In this document: positions 1-7,886 of the stretch, in pieces | Numbering within the stretch: the first letter of the stretch is position 1 | Layout: every line of letters starts with the position of its first letter | NCBI RefSeq assembly: GCF_029917005.1 | Contig: NZ_CP123967.1 | Location: 2,604,001 to 2,668,000 of the forward strand | Length of the DNA stretch: 64,000 nucleotides | Reading direction: 5' to 3' | DNA from: Tessaracoccus lacteus | GTDB taxonomy: Bacteria; Actinomycetota; Actinomycetes; Propionibacteriales; Propionibacteriaceae | The notes under the pieces: model-generated | The model's input: the letters and a program-made list of their open reading frames with translations, nothing else | The model's database searches: none | Told to the model about the DNA's origin: nothing | Program-made: the position numbers and the translations under genes

Positions 1-445
1 CACCCGACGTCCAGGTGCCTCGCTTGACGGTCAGCTTCGAGCCCAGCTTCGCCGAGCCGGTCACCTTGGGGGTCGGCGCGAGGATGACCTTCTTCGTGGC
101 CGCCGACGTCTTCGACACGGATGTGTACCCCGACTTCGAGCCCGTGACCGTGACGGTGATCCGCCTGCCCTTCTGCGTCGTGGTGGGCTTGAAGGTCTTC
201 GACGTGGCCTTCGAGATCGCCTTGCCGTCGGCGCGCCACTGGTACTTCAGCGTCGCCCCCGAGGTCCACGAGCCGGCCTTCGCGGTCAGCGTGGAGCCGA
301 CCCGCGGCGTGCCCGAGATGGACGGCGTGGCCGACGAGACGTCCGGGCCCTCCGCAACCGCGGGCACGACGCCCGCCGCCAGCACCACGGCCAGGGCGGC
401 GACGAGCGACAGGACGCGTCTCTTGACGACGGCGGTGGCGTGCAT
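1..445 (-). CDS. Secreted Ig-like repeat surface protein, N-terminal part
   Basis: Partial gene running off the left edge of the window; only the first 148 codons are seen. It opens with a Sec-type signal peptide (positively charged MHATAVVKRR, then a hydrophobic core ending near VPAVA). A domain follows with the pattern SGTPRVGSTLTAKAGSWTSG, then YQW, then an ITVTVTGSKSGYTS strand, and a second copy starts just before the edge (VTGSAKLGSKLTVKRGTW). This tandem Ig-like repeat is common in actinobacterial cell-surface proteins and usually decorates adhesins, hydrolases or metallophosphoesterases. Which of these it is cannot be told without the C-terminus. The start is set by the signal peptide and by a purine-rich GAGATGAGGA just upstream. 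Confidence 0.8.
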   Translation of the reverse strand, partial: MHATAVVKRRVLSLVAALAVVLAAGVVPAVAEGPDVSSATPSISGTPRVGSTLTAKAGSWTSGATLKYQWRADGKAISKATSKTFKPTTTQKGRRITVTVTGSKSGYTSVSKTSAATKKVILAPTPKVTGSAKLGSKLTVKRGTWTSG

Positions 446-529
446 GGCTGGTCCTCATCTCCGGGACCGGGCGGCCCGTGCCAGCATTCTGCACGACGCG
501 GGCTCAATACTCCCGACCGCGTCCGGGTT

Positions 530-1228
530 CTAGAGCTCGTCGTCGCGGGTCGCCAGCTCGACGCTCAGCACGCCTCGCACCTCGCTCAGCTGCGTCATCA
601 CGTCGCGCAGCGGCGGACCCTTGCGGAACCGCATCTCGGCGCGGACCGCGACCGTGTCGTCGACGTGCGTCTGCCGCGTGTTCACCAGCGTCGTCTCACA
701 CCCGAGATCGGTCGCCACGGCAAGCACGTCGCGCAGCACGCCACGGCCGTCGGCATAGGTCAGCAGCACCGTCGACCGCTCCCCCGCCGTCGGCATCAGG
801 CGGGCCAGCGGCGCCACGACAAGCACGGCGACGAAGTGCAGGATCGTCGCGAAGACGGCCAGCGGCAGCAGCCCCGCCCCGCACGCCATGCCGATCGCGG
901 CGGCCAGCCAGATCGACGCGGCCGTGGTCAGACCCCGGACGACATCGCGGTTGACGAAGATCACGCCGGCTCCGAGGAAGCCGATGCCCGAGACGATCTG
1001 CGCGGCGATGCGAGAGGGGTCGCGCGTGACCTGGTACTCGGCCAGGTAGATGAACCCCTCGACCGAGATCAGCGTGAACACGCAACTACCCAGACCGACG
1101 AGAGCATGCGTGCGGACGCCGGCAGACTTGTGCTGGAACTGCCTCTCAATGCCGATGCAGGCGCAGAGCAGGAACGCTGCGGTCACCAGACCCACCTGCA
1201 GCGGAACGGCCGACCAGTCGAACAGCAT
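530..1228 (-). CDS. MgtC/SapB family membrane protein
   Basis: Integral membrane protein of about 232 residues. The N-terminal half carries the MgtC/SapB hallmarks: GIERQ near residue 27, then KSAGVRTHALVGLGSC, then IVSGIGFLGAGVI and GLTTAASIWLAAAIGM, spread over about four or five transmembrane helices. The C-terminal ~80 residues form a soluble ACT-like domain. Family members are linked to Mg2+ limitation, acid survival and, in pathogens, F-ATPase modulation; the role here is unknown. I chose the ATG at 1228, not an upstream in-frame codon at 1255, because GAGGAGGTG sits five bases before it. It stands alone, divergent from the YbaB-like gene at 1352. Confidence 0.85.
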   Translation of the reverse strand: MLFDWSAVPLQVGLVTAAFLLCACIGIERQFQHKSAGVRTHALVGLGSCVFTLISVEGFIYLAEYQVTRDPSRIAAQIVSGIGFLGAGVIFVNRDVVRGLTTAASIWLAAAIGMACGAGLLPLAVFATILHFVAVLVVAPLARLMPTAGERSTVLLTYADGRGVLRDVLAVATDLGCETTLVNTRQTHVDDTVAVRAEMRFRKGPPLRDVMTQLSEVRGVLSVELATRDDEL

Positions 1229-1351
1229 GGGGCACCTCCTCGCCCATCTTGGCACGGCTGATACTCACGCGGATCGCGGATCCGTACTCAGCCGGATGCC
1301 GCCCCTGCGACCGGACGCGCCGCTAGGGTCGAGACAACTGAAGGAGGGCCG

Positions 1352-1879
1352 ATGGGCGCTGAGGTGGACGTCGAGATCGAGGCTGGCCGACTGGTCAGGG
1401 TAGGAATCCGCAACGGCTGGCGGGACCGCACCGATACCAGGGGTCTCTCCGAGGAACTCACGGCGGCCATCCGAGCCGCCCTCCCCGAAGACGAGACGGC
1501 GCCGCCCCCCGCCGAGGGCGACGACGCCACCCGACGGCAGGTCTCACCGCAGCGGCTGCGCGAGTACATGGCGATGCACCGCGAATGGATGCAGCGGTCC
1601 CGCGACTACCTGCGCCGATCGAGGGCGGGCGAGTTCGCGGCCGCCGGGGCCGACGAGGTCGTCGACGACCAGCGCCACGTCGCCATCTTCCTCGACGGGG
1701 GTCGCTTCGACTCCGTAGCCCTCGACCCCGAGTGGGCCGGGCGCGCCACGCTCCAGTCTCTCGCCGACACGCTGCTCAGCGCCTTCGCCGGCGTCGACCT
1801 CCTCGGGCGCGACCCCGGCCGCGAGGAGCGGGAGGCGCTGCGGCGCCTCGACCGCCAGATCCGCGAGCTCGTGAGCTGA
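1352..1879 (+). CDS. YbaB/EbfC-like hypothetical protein
   Basis: A 175-residue cytoplasmic protein. The first ~50 residues (VDVEIEAGRLVRVGIRNGW, then LSEELTAAIRAAL) follow the strand-strand-helix pattern of the YbaB/EbfC nucleoid-binding family. In Actinobacteria such proteins often sit beside ESX/WXG100 genes. The rest is acidic and helical with no motif I recognise. A strong GAAGGAGG site precedes the ATG. Its stop is 7 nt before the next gene, so it forms an operon with the ESX-like protein and the lipoprotein. The family assignment is by pattern only and could be wrong. Confidence 0.65.
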   Translation: MGAEVDVEIEAGRLVRVGIRNGWRDRTDTRGLSEELTAAIRAALPEDETAPPPAEGDDATRRQVSPQRLREYMAMHREWMQRSRDYLRRSRAGEFAAAGADEVVDDQRHVAIFLDGGRFDSVALDPEWAGRATLQSLADTLLSAFAGVDLLGRDPGREEREALRRLDRQIRELVS

Positions 1880-1886
1880 GGCGGGC

Positions 1887-3164
1887 ATGCCGGACAACGA
1901 GTCGTACGACGCCGCACTGGTCATCAAGCAGTCCTGCGACGACATGGTCGACAGCTACGAGGATCTCGTGGAGGCCGGGGCGGCCGTCATGGGCGACATC
2001 AAGTCCACCATCGGACAGCTGAAGCAGTACAAGTACGAGAGCTGGGCGTCGGGGCAGTACCTCGGCGTCGAGTACCGCGACAACAAGTACAGCGGCTGGG
2101 ACAAGTTCTGGATGCGCGTCGGCGGTCTCAGCTTCACCGAGGAGGAGGTCCCGCACCCACGCCGGCAGGAGGCCTACGATGCCCTCGAGAACGCCCAGGG
2201 CATCGTCGACGAGGTCGATGAGAAGTTCGAGCTGGATTCCAAGGACATCCGCGACACCGTGGGCAGCGTCGCGGACCACATGAGCGGCTGGGTCGACACC
2301 GTCGCGAAGCTCTCTGCTCTGGTGTTCCCCAGCAGCATCACCCAGATCAGCACCACGGGGGACACCACCGGCTGGCAGAGCCCCTCGGCGATGGAGACCT
2401 ACCGCGACAACGTGACGCTCCAGGACTCCGCTCACTCCACGACGCAGTCGGTGATCCGGGCGCTGCTCGAGCGTGACGCGGCCTTCCTGCAGAACATGAC
2501 GGAGTCGCTGACGGCCTTTGCTGACCTCGTGCGGGAACAGAACCAGTCCTACATAGACCTGGCCACGGGTTCGTGGAAGCCCGAGGACCTGAGCATCGAC
2601 TTCGTGCTCGGCAAGATCGGCGACGTGGCCACGTTCGTCAACGACTACAAGTCGCGGCAGACCGAAAAGGCCACCGCGATGATCAACACGCTCAACAATG
2701 CGGTCACGGCGACGCTGAAGACCGAGGAGCTGCGGGGACAGATCAACGCGATGAGCGAGCCGACGGGAAGCGGAGGCAACGGCTGGCCGATGCCGGCCAA
2801 CCTCTCGGGGTACCGCTCCCCCGATCAGTCCGGGTTCGAGGAGCTGCGGTTCAACACCCGCTGGTTCAAAGACCACATCGAGTTCTGGGAGGACCTCTCG
2901 GACGACTTCGACCCCGTCATCTCGACGGCGTCCGGCACCCCCGCGATCGCGCCGATGTTCCTGCAGTTCCCCGGCTTCTCCGCCACCGCGACCTCGGGGC
3001 TGAACACGCTGGCCCAGGACCTCCGCGAGAAGGCACTGGCCCGGGGCCAGTCCGCAACGCAGGACATGTCGGAGAAGCTGGACGCCACGATCCGCAACTA
3101 CCTCGCCGGCGAGGCACTGAACACCCAGGAGGCCGAGCAGTTGCAGCGGATGCTCGATGAGTGA
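1887..3164 (+). CDS. Large helical WXG/ESX-like protein
   Basis: A 425-residue, mostly alpha-helical acidic protein with no signal peptide. Residues ~95-300 are rich in long helices. A WQSPSAMETYRDNV stretch resembles the W-x-G/S-x-A-x-x-Y turn of WXG100/LXG type VII secretion substrates, and many helices carry the hydrophobic-Asp spacing typical of LXG proteins. No toxin domain is evident at the C-terminus. The upstream YbaB-like protein and downstream lipoprotein fit a small type VII-associated unit, but no EccC-type ATPase lies in the window. Its stop overlaps the lipoprotein start by 8 nt, suggesting coupled translation. The function is inferred, not shown. Confidence 0.6.
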   Translation: MPDNESYDAALVIKQSCDDMVDSYEDLVEAGAAVMGDIKSTIGQLKQYKYESWASGQYLGVEYRDNKYSGWDKFWMRVGGLSFTEEEVPHPRRQEAYDALENAQGIVDEVDEKFELDSKDIRDTVGSVADHMSGWVDTVAKLSALVFPSSITQISTTGDTTGWQSPSAMETYRDNVTLQDSAHSTTQSVIRALLERDAAFLQNMTESLTAFADLVREQNQSYIDLATGSWKPEDLSIDFVLGKIGDVATFVNDYKSRQTEKATAMINTLNNAVTATLKTEELRGQINAMSEPTGSGGNGWPMPANLSGYRSPDQSGFEELRFNTRWFKDHIEFWEDLSDDFDPVISTASGTPAIAPMFLQFPGFSATATSGLNTLAQDLREKALARGQSATQDMSEKLDATIRNYLAGEALNTQEAEQLQRMLDE

Positions 3165-4023
3165 TGCCCGCGGGCTTGCCCTGGCGACGGCCGTGGCGGT
3201 CACCGGGATCCTCGCGGGCTGCACCCCGGCCGAGCGGGAGGAGCCCGCGATCGACCCCGCGGCCGCGGTCGTCCCCGCGCTGGAGGCGCTGGCGGCCGAC
3301 CAGGCCACATCCCTCGGATCCCTGACGTGGACCCCCGACCAGCTGAGCATCGTCACCTCCTCGGCCGACGGGACCCTCTCGCGCATCCTGGCGCCACGGA
3401 GCCTCGACCCGCAGCCCACCAGCATCAAGGTGGCGGCGCTGGCCGCCGACTCGCTGGACCCCGAGGCGTTGGGCGCCGAGCTCACCGCACTGAAGGAGTC
3501 GTGTGACGAGTCGTGGTACCGCGTCTCGCTGTACGCCGTGACGGCCTCGTCGCACGTGTCATCCATGCAGTGCGGCGCCGATGCCCAGTCCGTCACCGGC
3601 GCCGATCCGGTCGCCTCCCGGCTCGACGGCAAGCTCGTCTCTGCCCTCACCGGGCAGTGGTCGGCCGAGGAGCTGCAGACGGCGCTCGACGAGCTGACGC
3701 TGCTGGCGCCGTCGGGGATCGTGCAGTCGGTCCAGTTCAGCCCCGACCGTGTCACCGCCCGCCTGACGAGGGCCGACGCCAGCAACGGCTGCCAGCCGGA
3801 GGTGTGGCGTAGCCTGGACGGCACGGACGTCGGCACGGTGTGCTGGTCGGGGACAGCCGAGCCCGGCGTAGACCTGGCCGGCCTCACGGGTGAGGCTCTC
3901 GCCGACGCCCTCTACGCGGCCTCGGCCGGCGAGGTCCTCACCGACCCGACGATCACGCTGACCGTGCAGGACGGCACGCCGACGGTCGCGGTCGCGGGCA
4001 TCGGCTCCGCCCCCGTCTCCTGA
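3157..4023 (+). CDS. Putative lipoprotein partner of the ESX-like protein
   Basis: A 288-residue exported protein. It has an N-terminal hydrophobic stretch (LALATAVAVTGI) ending in the lipobox LAGC, so Cys22 is the expected lipidated residue and the protein should be anchored on the outer face of the membrane. The rest has paired cysteines (SCDES, MQCGAD, NGCQPE, TVCWSG) that could form disulfides, and no domain I recognise. It overlaps the preceding gene by 8 nt and converges on mdh with only 3 nt between stop codons. It probably acts with the two genes before it. Confidence 0.7.
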   Translation: MSDARGLALATAVAVTGILAGCTPAEREEPAIDPAAAVVPALEALAADQATSLGSLTWTPDQLSIVTSSADGTLSRILAPRSLDPQPTSIKVAALAADSLDPEALGAELTALKESCDESWYRVSLYAVTASSHVSSMQCGADAQSVTGADPVASRLDGKLVSALTGQWSAEELQTALDELTLLAPSGIVQSVQFSPDRVTARLTRADASNGCQPEVWRSLDGTDVGTVCWSGTAEPGVDLAGLTGEALADALYAASAGEVLTDPTITLTVQDGTPTVAVAGIGSAPVS

Positions 4024-4026
4024 GCC

Positions 4027-5010
4027 TCAGATCAGGCCGAGGGCGCGCACGGCGTCGCGCTCGCCCTGCAGCTCACCCAGGGACGCGTCGATCTTCGCCT
4101 GCGCGAAGGCGCTGATCGGCAGGCCCTGCACGATCGACCAGTCCCCCGCCGAGCAGGTCACCGGGAACGACGACACCAGGCCGTCCGGCACCCCGTACGA
4201 CCCGTCGGAGGGCACGGCCATCGACGTCCACTCGCCCTCGGGAGTCCCGAGCAGCCAGTCGCGGGAGTGCTCGATCGTCGCGTTCGCTGCGGAGGCGGCG
4301 CTCGAGGAGCCGCGGGCCGCGATAACCGCCGCCCCGCGGCGGGCGACCGTCGGGATGAAGTCGAAGTTGATCCATCCGTCGTCGGCGATCCACCGGTCGG
4401 CCGGAACTCCGCACACCTTCGCGTTGAAGACGTCCGGGTACTGCGTGGTGGAGTGGTTGCCCCAGATGGTCATGCCCGTGACATCGCGCACCGGCCTCCC
4501 GGCCCGCTCCGCGAGCAGCGCGCGGGCCCGGTTGTGGTCCAACCGGGTCAGCGCGGAAAAGCGTTCCCGGGGGATGCCCGACGCGTTGTGGTACGCGATC
4601 AACGCGTTGGTGTTGGCGGGGTTGCCGGTCACGACGACGCGCACGTCGTCGGCCGCCGAGGCCGCCAGCGCCCTCCCCTGTTCCGTGAAGATCGCGCCGT
4701 TGGCCGTGAGCAGGTCGGAGCGCTCCATCCCGGCCTTGCGCGGCATGGCGCCGACGAGCATCGCCAGGTTGGCACCGTCGAACATCCTTCTCGGGTCGGA
4801 GCCGATCTCCACGCCGGCCAGGTTCGGGAAGGCGCAGTCGTCAAGCTCCATCACGACCCCCTCGAGGGCCTTGAGCGCCGGCTCCACCTCCAGCAGTCTG
4901 AGCCGCACCGGCCGGTCGCCCAGCAGGTCGCCCGACGCCAGCCGGTAGAGCAGCGCGTACCCGATCTGCCCGGCCGCCCCGGTGACCGCGACGGTGAACG
5001 GAGTAGACAT
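4027..5010 (-). CDS. mdh: Malate dehydrogenase, last gene of the pdu operon
   Basis: NAD-dependent malate dehydrogenase (oxaloacetate + NADH to malate + NAD+), 327 residues, the normal length for the cytosolic type. It shows the Rossmann [17 protein letters not shown] motif, the substrate-gating [12 protein letters not shown] loop with Arg, [15 protein letters not shown], and the catalytic His in [12 protein letters not shown]. The start codon overlaps the pduP stop (TGATG), so it is translationally coupled to the microcompartment operon. No N-terminal encapsulation helix is visible, so the enzyme is probably outside the shell. In propionic-acid bacteria malate dehydrogenase serves the Wood-Werkman cycle. 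Here it could reoxidise the NADH made by PduP. Confidence 0.93.
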   Translation of the reverse strand: MSTPFTVAVTGAAGQIGYALLYRLASGDLLGDRPVRLRLLEVEPALKALEGVVMELDDCAFPNLAGVEIGSDPRRMFDGANLAMLVGAMPRKAGMERSDLLTANGAIFTEQGRALAASAADDVRVVVTGNPANTNALIAYHNASGIPRERFSALTRLDHNRARALLAERAGRPVRDVTGMTIWGNHSTTQYPDVFNAKVCGVPADRWIADDGWINFDFIPTVARRGAAVIAARGSSSAASAANATIEHSRDWLLGTPEGEWTSMAVPSDGSYGVPDGLVSSFPVTCSAGDWSIVQGLPISAFAQAKIDASLGELQGERDAVRALGLI

Positions 5011-6410
5011 CAGCGGATGTTGAGGTCGTCGACCAGGACGCAGCGACGGGTCCGCGCGAAGTTGCGCGTGCGGGTCAGCCCCTCGCCCGTGGGCCCGGCG
5101 ATCGTGAACGTCGAGTAGCCCTCGCCGCCGATGCCGATGCCGTTGAACGACGGGCCGTTCTTCACGAAGATGGTCGTCTGGATCTCGCGGCCCATCTTGG
5201 TGAGCTTCTTCACGTCGCGCGAGTGCATGATGGCCGTGTGCCGGTTGCCGTGCTCCAGCTCGACGGCCAGCTCGATCGCCGCGTCGACGTCCGGCACGCG
5301 CACCAGGCCGAGGACCGGCATCATCAGCTCGTGCACCACGAACGGGTGGTCCGCGGCGGCCTCGAAGACCACGAGGCGCACTCCCGCAGGCGGCTCGATG
5401 CCGATGGCCTGCAGGATCTCGCAGGCCGGCTTACCGACCCATGCCGTGTTGGGGCCGGTCCCCTTGGCGTTGAGGATGATGGACTCGAGCTGCTTCGCCT
5501 GCTCCGGCGTGATCTCGTAGGCGCCGTTCTTGAGCAGGTTGAACTTCAGCAGGTCGGCGATGGAGTCCACCGCGATGATCTCCTTCTCCGCCGTGCAGGG
5601 AAGGTTGTTGTCGAAGCTGGCGCCGTCGACGATGCACTTGGCGGCGTGGGCGATGTCGGCCGTCTCGTCGACCACGACGGGCGGGTTGCCCGCGCCGGCT
5701 CCGATCGCCTTCTTGCCGGAGCTGAGCACCGTGTGCACGATGCCGGGGCCGCCGGTGGCGACCAGCATCCGCACGTCCGGGTGCGCGATCATCTTGTTGG
5801 TGTTCTCGATCGACGGGTCGGAGACCGTCACGATCAGGTTGGCGGGGGCCCCGGCGGCGGCGAGGGCCTTGTTGAGCTTGCGGACCTGCCACAGCGACAG
5901 GTTCTTGGCGCGCGGGTGCGGCGAGAACACCACCGCGTTGCCCGCGGCCAGCATGCCGATGGCGTTGCAGATCACGGTCTCGGTCGGGTTGGTCGTCGGC
6001 GTGATGGCTCCGATGACGCCGTAGGCGGAGTACTCCACGGTGGTCAGGCCGTGGTCCCCGGACCACGCCGAGGTCTCGAGGTCCTCCACGCCCGGCGTGT
6101 TCTCCGCGGCGAACTTGTTCTTCAGGTACTTGTGCGCCACGTCACCCATGCCGGTCTCGATCACCGCCTGGGCCGCCATGTAGTCGAGGTTCTCCGGCAG
6201 GGTCATGCAGTCGCGGATGGCCTGGACGAAGCGGCGCCGCTCCGCCAGCGAGCAGGCACGGTAGTTCTTCGCTGCCGTCGATGCCGCGGCGACGGCAGCA
6301 TCCATGTCGTCGAACACGCCGTCGCCCGAGGCCGACGGCTTCTCGTCGGCGGGAAGTGCCGCCAGCACCTTGCGGACGGCTGCTTCGAGCAGGGTCGGGT
6401 CGATCGTCAT
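5010..6410 (-). CDS. pduP: CoA-acylating propionaldehyde dehydrogenase PduP
   Basis: Oxidises propionaldehyde with NAD+ and CoA to propionyl-CoA inside the microcompartment lumen; 466 residues, as in known PduP/EutE. The N-terminal ~18 residues ([19 protein letters not shown]) form an amphipathic helix like the encapsulation peptide that docks PduP to the shell. The catalytic cysteine is in [11 protein letters not shown]. The cofactor-binding region includes [17 protein letters not shown] and [15 protein letters not shown]. It overlaps pduO by 4 nt (ATGA) and mdh by 1 nt. Identity is firm. Confidence 0.96.
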   Translation of the reverse strand: MTIDPTLLEAAVRKVLAALPADEKPSASGDGVFDDMDAAVAAASTAAKNYRACSLAERRRFVQAIRDCMTLPENLDYMAAQAVIETGMGDVAHKYLKNKFAAENTPGVEDLETSAWSGDHGLTTVEYSAYGVIGAITPTTNPTETVICNAIGMLAAGNAVVFSPHPRAKNLSLWQVRKLNKALAAAGAPANLIVTVSDPSIENTNKMIAHPDVRMLVATGGPGIVHTVLSSGKKAIGAGAGNPPVVVDETADIAHAAKCIVDGASFDNNLPCTAEKEIIAVDSIADLLKFNLLKNGAYEITPEQAKQLESIILNAKGTGPNTAWVGKPACEILQAIGIEPPAGVRLVVFEAAADHPFVVHELMMPVLGLVRVPDVDAAIELAVELEHGNRHTAIMHSRDVKKLTKMGREIQTTIFVKNGPSFNGIGIGGEGYSTFTIAGPTGEGLTRTRNFARTRRCVLVDDLNIR

Positions 6411-7609
6411 TTCTGTGCTCCCATCACGGTTGTCAGTGCATAAGTGGCGACGTCGCAGTCCTCGTCGACGGTGCCGCCGGAGATGCCGAGGGCGCCGATG
6501 ACGGCACCGTCGACGATGAGTGGGACGCCGCCTCCGAAGAGGACGACGCGTCCCGAGTTGCCCCCCGCCAGTCCGGGGAGGGCGCCGCCCTCGGCCGCCA
6601 GCGGCCCGAGGTCGGCGGTGGGCATCTTGAACGCGTTCGCGCTCCAGGCCTTGTTGGCGGCGATCTCCAGGCTCGCGATCAACGACCCGGGCATCCGGTG
6701 CAGCAGCACCTGGTTACCCGCCGCGTCGACCACGACGATCACCATGGGCACGCCCAGCTGCACCGAGCGCTTCTCGGCCGCGTCGGCCAGGTCCTTGGCG
6801 AGCCTGAGCAGCGCCTCGGGCGTGCGTGCGTCGCAGTGCGTCCGCATCGCCCCCCAGCGGGAGGTCTCAGCCGGATCGTTGAGCTTGTCGACACGCGACG
6901 AACCTGAGACGCCTTCCCCTTCGACAAGCTCAGGGCCCTTCGACAAGCTCAGGGAACCGGAGGGGCTCAGGGAACCGGAGGGGCTCAGGGAACCGGAAGG
7001 GCTCAGGGAACCGGAAGGGCTCAGTAAACCGTCCAGCTGCGGCCAGTACCTGGCGACGGTGTCGCGGACGACCTGCTCGACGTGCGCCAGCTCGTACCAC
7101 GTCTCCGTGAGGCGGGCGACCGAGTAGACGGCGTCGGAGAGTCGGTTGAGGAACTTGATGAGTTCCGGCCGGACGGGCTCATGCTCGGCAAGGGTCAGGC
7201 AGCGGCGCTCGGCCCGGCGGATGACGGTGCGGGCGACATGGAACGGGGCGGAGACCTCGTCGCGCCCTGGCACCACGAACGAGCGCTGCGGGCCCGTGAT
7301 GGCCAGGCAGTCGTCGATCAGGTGCTCAAGGCCCTCGATGTCTGCGGTGGAGATCTTGTTGTCCAGGATCTCGGCGCCCTTGGCGTCGGAGGCGAGTTCC
7401 GCACCCGCGACGAACATGCGCTGCTGGATCGCGTGGATCCGGTCTCGCCACGGCCCCGGCTCGAGCCCGGCCTTCGCCGCGCCCAGCGCCGCGTTGGCCT
7501 CGTCGACGGTCCCGTATGCCTCGACGCGCAGGCTCTGCTTGATGACGCGGGAGCCGCCGAACAGGCCGGTGGTCCCCTTGTCGCCGGTGCGGGTGTAGAT
7601 GGCGGGCAT
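6407..7609 (-). CDS. pduO: PduO: ATP:cob(I)alamin adenosyltransferase fused to a GlcG/HbpS domain, with repeat insert
   Basis: Makes adenosylcobalamin for the diol dehydratase. Residues 1-190 are a PduO-type adenosyltransferase (YTRTGDKGTTGLFGG ATP loop, RRAERR, FLNRLSDAVYSVAR). The C-terminal ~145 residues are the DUF336/GlcG-HbpS domain (LGVPMVIVVVDAAGNQVLLHR, LFGGGVPLIVDG), as in Salmonella PduO. Between them, residues ~195-247 are encoded by a dispersed repeat: four 18-bp units giving LSPSGS, then SLSLSKGPELVEG. The reading frame survives, so the protein is probably functional with a long flexible linker. It overlaps pduP by 4 nt. Confidence 0.95.
   Translation of the reverse strand: MPAIYTRTGDKGTTGLFGGSRVIKQSLRVEAYGTVDEANAALGAAKAGLEPGPWRDRIHAIQQRMFVAGAELASDAKGAEILDNKISTADIEGLEHLIDDCLAITGPQRSFVVPGRDEVSAPFHVARTVIRRAERRCLTLAEHEPVRPELIKFLNRLSDAVYSVARLTETWYELAHVEQVVRDTVARYWPQLDGLLSPSGSLSPSGSLSPSGSLSPSGSLSLSKGPELVEGEGVSGSSRVDKLNDPAETSRWGAMRTHCDARTPEALLRLAKDLADAAEKRSVQLGVPMVIVVVDAAGNQVLLHRMPGSLIASLEIAANKAWSANAFKMPTADLGPLAAEGGALPGLAGGNSGRVVLFGGGVPLIVDGAVIGALGISGGTVDEDCDVATYALTTVMGAQK
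6868..7030. repeat. Dispersed CTTCGACAAGCTCAGGG repeat inserted in pduO
   Basis: Two copies of CCCTTCGACAAGCTCAGGG are followed by four tandem 18-bp units (GGCTCAGGGAACCGGAGG and GGAAGG variants) and a terminal GGATCGTTGAGCTTGTCGACA segment. The same family fills the intergenic spaces at 27.6, 44.5 and 45.9 kb and interrupts the flavoprotein gene at 8.0-8.3 kb. The insert stays in frame and falls between the two PduO domains. Confidence 0.85.
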
Positions 7610-7612
7610 CGG

Positions 7613-7885
7613 TCAGCGCTCGTCGATCTCGACCGCGTCGACGATGCCGACGATCGTGGAGTCGATGGGGGCTTCCTTGCGATCGGCCGCGAAGCGGGCC
7701 GAGGAGCCCTTGGTGACGATGACCGTCTCCCCGTTGCCCGCGCCGACGGTGTCGACACACACCTCAGGGGTTCCGGTCAGCGCGCCGGACTCGTCGAGGC
7801 GCCGGGTCAGCATCAGCTTGAAGCCGACGAGACGGGGGTCCTTGCTGGTCGAGACGACGTTCCCGATGACCTTGGCCAGGTACAT
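7613..7885 (-). CDS. pduN: Pentameric vertex shell protein PduN (EutN/CcmL family)
   Basis: A 90-residue BMC-P protein expected to form pentamers that cap the vertices of the icosahedral shell. The MYLAKVIGNVVSTSKDP opening, LVGFKLMLTR, VDTVGAGNGETVIVTKGSSAR and IVGIVDAVEI signatures are typical of EutN/CcmL/PduN. It lies between the flavoprotein gene and pduO with 1-4 nt gaps. Confidence 0.95.
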   Translation of the reverse strand: MYLAKVIGNVVSTSKDPRLVGFKLMLTRRLDESGALTGTPEVCVDTVGAGNGETVIVTKGSSARFAADRKEAPIDSTIVGIVDAVEIDER

Positions 7886-7886
7886 G

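Noticed and set aside
1776-3887. Minus-strand open frame of ~700 codons opposite the ESX-like and lipoprotein genes
   Set aside because: The plus strand has ribosome sites, a lipobox and coupled starts; the antisense reading is low-complexity.
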